A DNA stretch of 64,000 nucleotides from Zoogloeaceae bacterium (GCA_024235595.1 JACKMC010000001.1:62001-126000); one strand, 5' to 3'. Positions 49,036-57,675 are shown, counted from the stretch's first letter. The notes: generated by a model not told the origin, from the sequence alone. Translations and numbers: made by a program.

Positions 49036-49947
49036 TCACATTGCACCGAGAAAGGCGGCAAGCGTCCTTTCGATCGGCGCGATGTCCTTCTTGTCGACCA
49101 GCGAAGCATAGATGTCGCCGCCCAGATCGGCCGGCATCTTCGAGCCGACCTCGCGGACGATGAGGACGTTGCGCTTGCCTTTCAGGCCGCTGAAATAGCC
49201 TGCCTCGAACACCACGTTGTCGCGCGGCACCGAGTGCGTCGCACCGTCCGGATCGGCAAGATCGTCGTCCTTGGTAAACAGGAAGATGCCGCCGATGGAG
49301 CGCGCCGCAGCCTGCTCGATTTGGTCGATGATGGTGCGCCCCGGAATGAAGTCGCTTTGCCAGTCGAGGACGCGCGCGCCAAGGCTGGTCAGATATCGCT
49401 TGATTGCCGCAGCCGTCGCCGACGAGCTGCTGCAATAGCCCAGAAAGATGTCGCGGCGCTCCTCGAGCTGCGCCTTCCAGTAGTTGAAGGGCACCCTGAA
49501 CTCAGCGGTGTGCAACCAGCTCACATCGGAATCCGCCGCGTACTGCCCCACGTAGCCGCCAAAGCTGCTGTCGAACACCACCCGGCGCAGCATGTCACCC
49601 TGCACCAGCACCAGCGTCGGCAGCCCAAGCGTCCGGACCAGAGCACCTTCATAGTGATTGAACTCGGTGGGCAGCAACACCGCCTCGCCATTGCCGTCCT
49701 GGAAGCGCCAACGCGGCATCCCCAGAATCGCCGCCCCGAGACACCGCCGGCCGATCTCTTCGGCGTCACGCGGATTCCACGCCTTCGCCGAAGCCAGACC
49801 GGGCATGCCCTTCGGGTTGGTAAATATCTCGGGCGTATAGCCGAGTTTCTCGATCTCCTCGACGATGCCCCACTTCAGATCGTTAAGATTCGGCGGCAAC
49901 CACGGGTCCGCAGCCAAACTGACATAGATTCGACGAATGATACCCAT
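49036..49947 (-). CDS. Two-domain TIR-like NAD-hydrolase-type effector (CAP12/Pycsar TIR)
   Basis: A 303-residue protein. The C-terminal domain (about 165-303) matches the CAP12/Pycsar-effector TIR fold: DIFLGYCSSSSATAAAIKRYLTSLG, then PGRTIIDQIEQ, and RDNVVFEAGYFSGLKGKRNVLIV with the putative catalytic Glu248. These effectors destroy NAD+ during infection. The N-terminal domain (1-165; IYVSLAADPWLPPNL ... FNHYEGALVRTLGLPTLVLVQ) looks like a second TIR or deoxyribosyltransferase-like fold with Glu100. No cyclase gene is nearby. ATG 49947 follows GGAGG. Flanking inverted repeats suggest a mobile cassette. Confidence 0.8.
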   Translation of the reverse strand: MGIIRRIYVSLAADPWLPPNLNDLKWGIVEEIEKLGYTPEIFTNPKGMPGLASAKAWNPRDAEEIGRRCLGAAILGMPRWRFQDGNGEAVLLPTEFNHYEGALVRTLGLPTLVLVQGDMLRRVVFDSSFGGYVGQYAADSDVSWLHTAEFRVPFNYWKAQLEERRDIFLGYCSSSSATAAAIKRYLTSLGARVLDWQSDFIPGRTIIDQIEQAAARSIGGIFLFTKDDDLADPDGATHSVPRDNVVFEAGYFSGLKGKRNVLIVREVGSKMPADLGGDIYASLVDKKDIAPIERTLAAFLGAM

Positions 49948-50198
49948 GATTCGACCTCCACAGCTGACGGCACACGACCTCTGACAATTCGGCGAACCCG
50001 AGGCCTCGTTGCGCTGGACACGACCTGAGCCAGACTGCTCTTGCCATTGATTCGCGGCACGATTCCAGCATAGCCGCCGGAGTTCGGGACGACCCAGCAT
50101 TTTCTGGGGCGGTCGGGCGCATTTGGAGGTCGATGGCCGAACAAGGTGCGCGGCGGCGGCAGGTCAGGAAGGCCATGGGGAAATCTTTGCGAGCTCTA

Positions 50199-50312
50199 GG
50201 GGTCAGGTCGCGCCTTGTAACATGACCCCGAATGAAACTCGGCCGCGCCCGCTTCGATCGTGCGCCGAGTGAGGTCGTTTCAGATCAATGCTATCAAGCG
50301 AGAACTGACCCC
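50199..50312 (-). repeat. Right copy of the inverted repeat flanking the TIR gene
   Basis: 114 bases bounded by GGGGTCAG (50199-50206) and CTGACCCC (50305-50312), so this copy has its own terminal inverted repeats. Inside, TTGTAACATGACCCC, CTCGGCCGCGCCCGCTTCGA and CAAGCGAGAACTG pair with the left copy. The GGGGTCAGGT... end resembles sequences beside REP-associated (RAYT) transposases, but no transposase gene is present. Confidence 0.85.
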
Positions 50313-50377
50313 GGAGCTCTGCGGAGTTCTGGCCCGACGCATTGCAAGCAAAAAATGGTGCGATTGACCGCTGCGAA

Positions 50378-50408
50378 GGCAGCCGATGTCAATGTGGCTG
50401 CCCTTTTT
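50378..50408 (+). terminator. Intrinsic terminator without an obvious gene
   Basis: GGCAGCC and GGCTGCC form a 7-bp stem with an 11-base loop, followed by CTTTTT. On the plus strand no gene precedes it within 1.5 kb. It may end an unrecognised small RNA or be a remnant. The rest of 49948-50594 contains only the right inverted repeat and no gene. Confidence 0.6.
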
Positions 50409-50594
50409 GGACACGAAAAAAAGTGATGACACCTAAGCATCAATCGTGATGAATCGGCGCCACGGGGCCGCCGGCAGTTGAGGCCGACGACCGGCCTTCG
50501 GCCTTTGCTGCCAGTCAGATGCTCGGAGTGATGGGTCTGTTATGTGACCGAAACCAGTCGCAGCGCACCCAAGCATGGCCTCATTCGATTCCGG

Positions 50595-53500
50595 TTAATC
50601 CTCTTCGAACAACTCCCGCTCCTTTAGCGATTCGGCGATGTTCTTCTCCGCGTTCTGCTTGATGAGGTCGTAGAGCCTATAAGCGGGGGAGAAGCGAGGG
50701 AGCGAATCGAGAACGGACTTCGCTTTCTCCAAGGCTTCCACGTCACGGGGAAACGGTTCGCCCGGCGTCCCCTGTTTTCCTCCGCTCACGGCCGCGCAGT
50801 ACAGTGCGCTGGTGGCGGATTCGAGACACTTACTGCCGTGCGATTTGGCTGCCGCGAGATAGCCGACGACAAAGGTCGGATTGTCCAAAGAGAAAGCGTG
50901 GTCGACCTCGCGGAGAATTTTCCCAATGAGTGAAATATCGAGGCTGTCGCCGGAGCACTTATTCCGCATGAAAGACAGCGTCCTGTCGTCCGATGCGGAA
51001 AATACGGCGCCGAAAAGGTGGGAGGCAAAGTATTGGAACTTGTGGTCGTCGTTATCGCCACCTCTCATCCAAGACCAGACGTCCTTGCACAAGTCTTCGA
51101 ATGCCGCCGACTCGGCGAACCGCAAAGGCTCGTGCACATACGGGCCGTAGTTGCAGGGACGGAACGCGTAATCCTCCGTTGAAGCCGCGTGCACGACACG
51201 CTTCTTGAAGAAATCCAGCGTTTCCACCGGGTACCTCACCGAAGTGGACGCGAGAAATTTCTGGATCCAATACTTTTCCAGAACCGGTATGGGGAATAGT
51301 TTGTCCAGCAGGACGCTTACCGAGCGGGAATCGAGCAGGTCGGGCGGAATTGGCCCAGGGGATTCGAAGAGGGAGAGGAGCTCGTGGGCAACGTGCTCGG
51401 AACCGCAGAAATTCGTGGCTCCTATGAGCTCCAACGCTTTCGCGGCGTCTAGCGCCCCGACGTGGCGCAACTCGCCCGCCGCGGTCGCAACTTCGTGTTC
51501 GTCGTCGGAAGAGAGAAATCCCTTCAGGGTCTCGAATTCGTATTCGCCCAAGGATGAGTTCCCAAGGACCTGGCCGAGACAGCGGGCCAGCGATGCTCTC
51601 AGTTCCGGACTCCCGGAAGCCAAGATTCTGGACGTAAACGCCCTTCCAGTTTCGACGTCTTCCGAATAGATCCTCGGCAAGGCCATGGGGACGTATCGGG
51701 CGATGGCGGATTTCGGGTCTCCAAGTGCGTACTCCACGATGTGTTGCGCCAAGGAGTTTGCACCGGTGAGCAGTTCGTAGAGCAGGACCTGGGGCGAAGC
51801 ATTCCTGTTCAGTTTTGTTTCTTCGACCCTCGCCAGCGTCGACGCCACGAACCGCACTATCGCCTCCGGGGTCCGGAAGGCATCGGCTATCTCTGCTGCG
51901 GTGTGTTGGATGGTTGCCTGCCATTCCTTTTGTCTGTTTTCGAAATCCGGATCTTCGACCAGGTGCCCGTACCCGTCGACGAACGCGCGTATAGTCCGGA
52001 ATTCAAGGTTGCCCGGGGTAAGGGCAAATATCTCGTTCGCTACGTCGCTCGTCTTGTCGCCGGCGAATTTCGCGTGCCACGAGATCGAAGACAGCAACTC
52101 AAGCCATACAAAGGGATCCAGCGATGACGAAAGGACCTTCTTCTTAACGGATTCCAGCGTACCGACGAATTCGTCGGTCCAACACGCTTGGTCCTCTTCC
52201 GGAACACTCGCCCCGAATCGGCCCATCGGGTACCTGAGCGCGTCGGAAAGCGCCCTTGCGGAAAGGATCGCGACATCTAACCGCGTGGAACTGAGCCGTG
52301 CTATCGCCGCCCCGATTACCTCCTGCCTCAGCGAAGCAACGGCTTCCTGCCTCACGAAGTACGGACTGAACGAGAAGGCGCGCCCGTTCGATGATGTGGT
52401 ATGCCCCTCGGTCTGGAGGATTCCGCTCAGGAAATCGTACGGGTTGTATGTGCTGCTCCACGAGTCGGGCAGATCCAACAGCGACAGTCCGAATCCGACG
52501 ACCTCGGCGCTGTACTCGACCGGCTTATTCGGCTCCACCGCGCAGAGTTCCCTCAGTATGCGGACGGCGTGGCCGGGGTGTGAGTTCAACTCCCTTTCGT
52601 CCGACTTTCCCAATTCCCACAGGCACCCGCAGGCCCTTTGCAAGTGATCGAAGTTGTAGGCGGCATACTTGACGAGTTCCGGCAGGGCTGTGGGAATTCT
52701 GCCTTCGGCGATGCGTTGTTCGGCGAACTGGAGTGCCCTCGCGGGCTGGTAGTACGCGACGGACGTCATCGCCTTTAAGTGTGTGTCGCCGTATTCCCCC
52801 GTAGGTCGTAGCTGTTGCCACAGTCCGTCGAGCAGACGGCTGCTGGCGGTGTTCCCGCTTGACAGCCGCCAATCCAGCTTCCCAAGGTTCAGCAGGACGT
52901 GCTCGACGAGCGAGCGCGGCGACGCGGCGAAAACTTTTTCCGCGTAGCCCGACGACGCGCCGTTCTCGGTCACGCAGTTCTGCTCAATGATGTAGTCAGC
53001 AAGCAGGTCCGGAGCGAGCCTGTACGCCAGGCCACGCTTGAACACCACGCCCCCTGTTACCAAGGTCTTGATGAGGCGATTGCTGTCCGCGACGGAAATA
53101 CCCTCGGTATCCTCAAGCAGCTTCAGGAGTCCGGCGTCGTCCGGGCTGAACGGCTGGACCAATGCCAATATTCTCAAGACGGAGAGGAGGGCTTCCCTGT
53201 CCTTGCCTTGGGCCAGGTCTCCCGCGATTACCTGCTGGAAGCGGGCCAGGAGTGTCGTCCGGAATGCGCCTTCGGTGCTCAGGAGCTCCGGATGCAGTTT
53301 CTCCCTCGCTACGATCTGGGCCGCGACGACTGTGGCCAAGGGACAATCGAGGGTGTAGCGGCTGACAGCTTCTGCCGCCGATTCGGGCCCGCCGTATTCC
53401 TTCAGGACTTGAGCCGCGAGTTCGAACGACTGTTTCTGGGACAGAGGTTTGAGGCTAACGTGGGAAGTGTAGGGAGGTTGGAGAAGGACGGCGGCCGCCT

Positions 53501-54638
53501 GCAACCTGATCCGCTCAAGGCCGTACGTCCGGAGGGAAGCGACCGCTCGCGCGGAATTCTTGGGATTTGCGACGTAATCGAAAAGTATGGGGAGATCGTC
53601 CCGGTCGTGCGCGTCGTCGACGACCAATAGCTTTTCACCTTGCCCGAGATTATCGAGATGCTTTGCGGAGAGTTCCTCCGTCGCCGATAGAACTTTGACC
53701 AGCGTCCCGGACTTCGCGTTTTGGTAATCGGCTAAGGCTTGGTAAAGCAAACGGGACTTTCCGGACCCGCCGGAGCCTGTCAGCAGTGTGACCAACCTGC
53801 CTTTGTCGCGGATGCTGTCGGACAGGTTTGCGAGTTCTTCGCTCCGTCCCACCAGTTGCCACAGGTGGTTGAAGGCGCGTTCCTTGCGCAAGAACGCAGA
53901 GAAGAAGTCCTCGACGGACATCCAAGGGCCGGCCTCGACTTCGCCGAGCAACGCAAGCCGCTGTCCGGGGAAAAAGATGTCTACTAGGCGAATTTGCTCC
54001 GACTTCGGGAGTTGGCGGATCCGCTTGGCGACGTCCTCTTTGTCCCACAGTTCCCAATCGGGATGGGCGGCCATCGCCGCCCTCGCCTGCGGGCTGGCGA
54101 TTCTCGTGAGGAGCAGGACTTTCTTGTCGGAGCGGCGGACGTGTGCTTTGACGGCCGCTTCGACCTTCGCAGCACCGAACTGCTGATGCCTCTTGCATTG
54201 ATAGGTGCGGGTCGTCCCGTCTGGCAGAGCGGCCTCGATATCTAGGCCGTCCTGCTTGTGGCCGGTCCCGCCAAACCGGTGCACGTCGGCGGTCGGGTGG
54301 AGCGCGGAGATGAAGAAGTCGCAAAACCGTTCGAAACCTTCCGCGCTCAGGCTGGCGATAGGAAACGGTTGGTCGAAACTGACCGTCGTCGTTTGCGGAT
54401 CCAGACCAAGCTCGCTCACGTTCTCAAGATCCTCTGGGCTTACGGACAGCACGTGCGCGAGCCTAAGCATGTCCTTTGCCCTGGGGCGAGATGTGCCTGC
54501 CTCCCATCGGCTGACTGTCTGCTGACGGACGCCCATCGCAATGGCCAATTCCCTTTGCGTCTCAATTCCCGCTTGGATGCGGAATTGCTGGAGGCGATGG
54601 CTAAAGTCGGTCGCCCTAGCATCGTTCGTCGTACTCAT
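50595..54638 (-). CDS. Xre HTH - Mrr-like nuclease - STAND-like NTPase - helical sensor (putative defence protein)
   Basis: A 1347-residue protein with four parts. An Xre-type helix-turn-helix (about residues 12-65; MGVRQQTVSRWEAGTSRP). A PD-(D/E)xK nuclease (about 93-225) with Asp133 (KQDGLDIEA) and Gln147-Cys-Lys149. A P-loop NTPase (about 260-520) with Walker A TGSGGSGKSR (287-296) and Walker B LLVVDD (337-342). About 800 residues of helical repeat-like sequence follow. Avs-type phage sensors share nuclease-NTPase-repeat order but have no known N-terminal HTH. GC looks lower than in core genes. The start is ATG 54638, with little Shine-Dalgarno. Confidence 0.8.
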   Translation of the reverse strand: MSTTNDARATDFSHRLQQFRIQAGIETQRELAIAMGVRQQTVSRWEAGTSRPRAKDMLRLAHVLSVSPEDLENVSELGLDPQTTTVSFDQPFPIASLSAEGFERFCDFFISALHPTADVHRFGGTGHKQDGLDIEAALPDGTTRTYQCKRHQQFGAAKVEAAVKAHVRRSDKKVLLLTRIASPQARAAMAAHPDWELWDKEDVAKRIRQLPKSEQIRLVDIFFPGQRLALLGEVEAGPWMSVEDFFSAFLRKERAFNHLWQLVGRSEELANLSDSIRDKGRLVTLLTGSGGSGKSRLLYQALADYQNAKSGTLVKVLSATEELSAKHLDNLGQGEKLLVVDDAHDRDDLPILFDYVANPKNSARAVASLRTYGLERIRLQAAAVLLQPPYTSHVSLKPLSQKQSFELAAQVLKEYGGPESAAEAVSRYTLDCPLATVVAAQIVAREKLHPELLSTEGAFRTTLLARFQQVIAGDLAQGKDREALLSVLRILALVQPFSPDDAGLLKLLEDTEGISVADSNRLIKTLVTGGVVFKRGLAYRLAPDLLADYIIEQNCVTENGASSGYAEKVFAASPRSLVEHVLLNLGKLDWRLSSGNTASSRLLDGLWQQLRPTGEYGDTHLKAMTSVAYYQPARALQFAEQRIAEGRIPTALPELVKYAAYNFDHLQRACGCLWELGKSDERELNSHPGHAVRILRELCAVEPNKPVEYSAEVVGFGLSLLDLPDSWSSTYNPYDFLSGILQTEGHTTSSNGRAFSFSPYFVRQEAVASLRQEVIGAAIARLSSTRLDVAILSARALSDALRYPMGRFGASVPEEDQACWTDEFVGTLESVKKKVLSSSLDPFVWLELLSSISWHAKFAGDKTSDVANEIFALTPGNLEFRTIRAFVDGYGHLVEDPDFENRQKEWQATIQHTAAEIADAFRTPEAIVRFVASTLARVEETKLNRNASPQVLLYELLTGANSLAQHIVEYALGDPKSAIARYVPMALPRIYSEDVETGRAFTSRILASGSPELRASLARCLGQVLGNSSLGEYEFETLKGFLSSDDEHEVATAAGELRHVGALDAAKALELIGATNFCGSEHVAHELLSLFESPGPIPPDLLDSRSVSVLLDKLFPIPVLEKYWIQKFLASTSVRYPVETLDFFKKRVVHAASTEDYAFRPCNYGPYVHEPLRFAESAAFEDLCKDVWSWMRGGDNDDHKFQYFASHLFGAVFSASDDRTLSFMRNKCSGDSLDISLIGKILREVDHAFSLDNPTFVVGYLAAAKSHGSKCLESATSALYCAAVSGGKQGTPGEPFPRDVEALEKAKSVLDSLPRFSPAYRLYDLIKQNAEKNIAESLKERELFEED

Positions 54639-54678
54639 ATCATGTGCGCAAACTAAGTTGAACTCATGATATGAGTAC
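54631..54678. promoter_or_regulatory. Perfect 14-bp inverted repeat over promoter and start codon (autoregulatory operator)
   Basis: GTACTCATATCATG (54631-54644) and its exact complement CATGATATGAGTAC (54665-54678) are separated by 20 bases. One arm covers the -10 box and the other covers the start codon of the HTH-nuclease-NTPase gene. The gene's own Xre-type domain is the obvious ligand. Pairing in RNA would also hide the start codon. Confidence 0.8.
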
Positions 54679-54694
54679 AAAAATACTGGGTCAA
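54666..54694 (-). promoter_or_regulatory. Promoter of the HTH-nuclease-NTPase gene
   Basis: TTGACC (54694-54689) and TATCAT (54671-54666) with exactly 17 bases between them, five of six matches each. Transcription would start near 54659, leaving a ~21-base leader. The -10 lies inside one arm of the 14-bp inverted repeat. Confidence 0.75.
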
Positions 54695-54806
54695 ATGCGG
54701 GAGCATATGGATTTCAAGGACCTATGCCGCCTTAGTCTGCAATCAACCACATGGCCGACATTGCTAGAGTGGCACGCCGACGGCCGCTCTGGCCGAGGAC
54801 GGGTCG

Positions 54807-54838
54807 TCGGCCTTATGTGGAGCGCTACATAAGGCCGA
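54807..54838. repeat. Perfect 12-bp inverted repeat (possible recombination site)
   Basis: TCGGCCTTATGT and ACATAAGGCCGA flank an 8-base centre GGAGCGCT. Such arm-spacer-arm structures are used by tyrosine recombinases, and this one lies at the right edge of the accessory region. No recombinase gene is in the window. Confidence 0.5.
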
Positions 54839-54911
54839 TAAACAGACGCGAGCGTGAGTCTTCCTTGAGCACGATTGGCGCTCCGCAGCCTCTTTATCTC
54901 AGCACATAGGC

Positions 54912-54947
54912 ACCGAGGGCGCCGACAGTGATGGCGGCGCCCTCGGT
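54912..54947. terminator. Hairpin with perfect 12-bp stem
   Basis: ACCGAGGGCGCC (54912-54923) pairs with GGCGCCCTCGGT (54936-54947) across a 12-base loop. It lies 100 bases downstream of the gyrB stop on the minus strand and could end gyrB transcription. There is no T-tract. Confidence 0.5.
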
Positions 54948-54967
54948 GAGATGAAGTCGGTAGGATT

Positions 54968-55029
54968 ATTTCACCGTTCTCGAGAAATCTATTTCACGGT
55001 TGTGAGAATGATTTCAAGTTGAGTGAGAA
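54968..55029 (+). repeat. Three degenerate direct repeats next to gyrB
   Basis: ATTTCACCGTTCT (54968), ATTTCACGGTTGT (54991) and ATTTCAAGTTGAG (55011), each followed by a GAGAA element, recur at 23- and 20-base spacing. Multiple short direct repeats are seen at ends of IS21-type elements. No such transposase remains, so this may be a scar of the event that delivered the island. Confidence 0.5.
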
Positions 55030-55046
55030 CCTACAAGTTCGACACA

Positions 55047-57541
55047 TCAAACATCAATATTCTGCGCATACAGCGCATTCTCTTCAATAAACGCTCTGCG
55101 CGGCTCGACGTTATCCCCCATCAGCGTGGTGAAGATCTCGTCGGCGGCGATCGCGTCGTCGATCTGCACCCGCAGCAGGCGGCGCACGGCGGGGTCCATG
55201 GTGGTTTCCCAGAGCTGTTCGGGGTTCATTTCGCCCAGGCCCTTGTAGCGCTGCTTGCTGATGCCGCGCTCGACGTCCTTGAGCAGCCACTGGATGGCTT
55301 CGGCAAAGCTCTTTACCGGGGCGCCCTTTTCGCCGCGGCGAATGGTGGCGCCCTTGCCGACCAGGCCGTCGAGGCTCTGGGCGGCGGTGCGGATGGTCTT
55401 GTAGTCGCCGGAGAGGATCAGGTCTTCCTCGATCCAGCCGCGCTTGAGGTTGCCGTGGCGCATGCGCTCGATGGCGATGCGCCAGGCCTCGCCTGATTCG
55501 TCGTAGCTGGCGCGCAGCGTGATTGCGGGCGGCATGGCGGCCTGCAGGCGCTCGACCGAGGCGCGGGTGGCGGCTTCGTCGGAGACGTCGATCTCGAGGT
55601 TGTGGTGCAGCACCGCGTGCAGCACCTGGGCATCCACATAGCCGGCGAGGCGGTTGATGACGGCTTCGGCGAGCAGGTAGCCGCGCGCCAGGCCGCCCAG
55701 GGTTTCCTCGATGATGGGCTCGGCGCCTTCGCTGGGGGTGAGCATGGCGCCGTCGAGCGCGAGCTTGAGCAGGTGGGCGTTGAGCTCGTGGTCGTCCTTG
55801 ATGTAGAGCTCGTTCTTGCCGTGCTTGATCTTGTAGAGCGGCGGCTGGGCGATGTAGATGTGGCCGCGCTCGACCAGCTCGGGCATCTGGCGATAGAAGA
55901 AGGTGAGCAGCAGGGTGCGGATGTGGGCGCCGTCGACGTCCGCGTCGGTCATGAGGATGATGCGGTGGTAGCGCAGCTTTTCGGGCTTAGTCGTCCTTGC
56001 CCATGCCGCTGCCGATGCCGGTGCCGAGCGCGGTGATGAGGGTGGCGATCTGCTCGGAGCTGATGAGCTTGTCGAAGCGCGCGCGCTCGACGTTGAGTAC
56101 CTTGCCGCGCAGCGGCAGGATGGCCTGGAACTTGCGGTCGCGGCCCTGCTTGGCGGAGCCGCCGGCGGAGTCACCCTCGACGATGTAGATCTCGCACAGC
56201 GCGGGGTCCTTCTCCTGGCAGTCGGCGAGCTTGCCGGGCAGGCCGACGCCGTCGAGCACGCCCTTGCGGCGGGTCATCTCGCGGGCCTTGCGGGCGGCTT
56301 CGCGGGCGCGCGAGGCTTCGACGATCTTGCCGCAGATGGTCTTGGCGTCGAGCGGGTTCTCGAGCAGGAATTCCGACAGCTTCTGCGCCACCACCTCTTC
56401 GACCGCCGGGCGGGCCTCGGAGAGACCAGCTTCATCTTGGTCTGGCTGGCGAACTTGGGGTCGGGCATCTTGACCGACAGCACGCAGGCCAGGCCTTCGC
56501 GCATGTCGTCGCCGGTGACGTCCACCTTGGCCTTCTTGGCGATCTCGTTTTCGTCGATGTACTTGTTGATGACCCGGGTCATCGCCGCGCGCAGGCCGGT
56601 GAGGTGGGTGCCACCGTCGGCCTGGGGATGTTGTTGGTGAAGCACAGCACCTGTTCCTGGTAGCTGTCGTTCCACTGCATCGCCACCTCCACCGAAAGCT
56701 CGGCGTCGTGGCCGGCGCCGGTGGGGATCACGGTGGCGCCTTCGGCATAGAACACGGTGGGGTGCAGCACGCTCTTGGTGCGGTTTACATATTCGACGAA
56801 GCCGCGCACGCCGCCCGAGAAGGCAAAGTCTTCTTCCTTGCCGCTGCGCTGGTCGATGAGGCGGATGCGCACGCCGTTGTTGAGGAAGGAGAGCTCGCGC
56901 AGGCGCTTGGCGAGGATCTCGTAGTGGAATTCGATGTTGCCGAAGATCTCTTCGTCGGCCATGAAGTGCACTTCGGTGCCGCGCTTGGTGGTCTCGCCCA
57001 CCACCTTGAGCGGCGAGGTCTCGAAGCCGTTGACCACTTCGATGATGCGATCCTGGGCATGGCCGCGGTTGAACTCGAGCAGGTGCTTCTTGCCGTCGCG
57101 GCGGATGGTGAGGCGCAGCCACTTGGAGAGCGCATTGACGCAGCTCACGCCCACGCCGTGCAGGCCGCCCGAGACCTTGTAGCTGTTCTGGTTGAACTTG
57201 CCGCCGGCGTGCAGCACGCACATCACGATCTCGGCCGCCGAGCGCTTGGGCTCGTGCTTGTCGTCCATCTTGACGCCCACCGGGATGCCGCGGCCGTTGT
57301 CGGTGACCGAGATGGAGTTGTCGAGATGGATGGTGACCACGATGTCGTCGCAGTGCCCGGCCAGCGCCTCGTCGATGGCGTTATCGACCACCTCGAACAC
57401 CATGTGGTGCAGGCCGGTGCCATCCGAGGTGTCGCCGATGTACATGCCCGGGCGTTTGCGCACGGCCTCCAGCCCTTCGAGCTGCTGGATGCTGTCTTCG
57501 TCGTAATCGGCTTGCGGCGGTGTAATGAGCGGTTCGGACAT
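55047..57541 (-). CDS. gyrB: DNA gyrase subunit B, interrupted by three small indels
   Basis: The ATPase subunit of gyrase, about 830 residues if restored. The start at 57541 (MSEPLITPP...) leads into the GHKL ATPase (YIGDTSDGTGLHHMVFEVVDNAIDEA, NGRGIPVG) and the second domain. The TOPRIM domain (EIYIVEGDSAGGSAKQGRDR, MTDADVDGAHI) and the C-terminal GLGEMNPEQLWETTMDP follow. The frame breaks near 56624-56627 (one C lost from a C run), near 56420-56425 (one base lost) and near 55988 (TACAAG reads TAAG, two bases lost). Everything else is conserved. The gene sits in its normal place after dnaN, so reading errors are likely. Confidence 0.9.
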
Positions 57542-57558
57542 AAATTATCTCGGTGCCT

Positions 57559-57579
57559 GACCACGATATTGCCGTGGTC
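57559..57579 (-). promoter_or_regulatory. Hairpin in the gyrB leader
   Basis: GACCACG and CGTGGTC form a perfect 7-bp stem with a 7-base loop, 18 bases upstream of the gyrB start. It could affect gyrB translation or mark the end of another transcript. Confidence 0.35.
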
Positions 57580-57657
57580 GATGTTCCAATTTACTAAATG
57601 AGGCAGGAGGCGCGAAGAAACCGTAGCGAGCGACCCGAGACCGTTCCGAGAAGCGCA

Positions 57658-57675
57658 GCCGTACAAGCGTACGGC
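57658..57675 (-). terminator. Hairpin after dnaN
   Basis: GCCGTAC-AAGC-GTACGGC is a perfect 7-bp stem with a tetraloop, about 52 bases beyond the dnaN stop. No T-tract follows. It may separate dnaA-dnaN from gyrB transcription. Confidence 0.4.

Noticed and set aside
49036..54638. TIR gene and HTH-nuclease-STAND gene as one CBASS/Pycsar or Avs operon
   Set aside because: They are 650 bases apart, with an inverted repeat and a terminator between them, and no cyclase is present. They are treated as separate systems.
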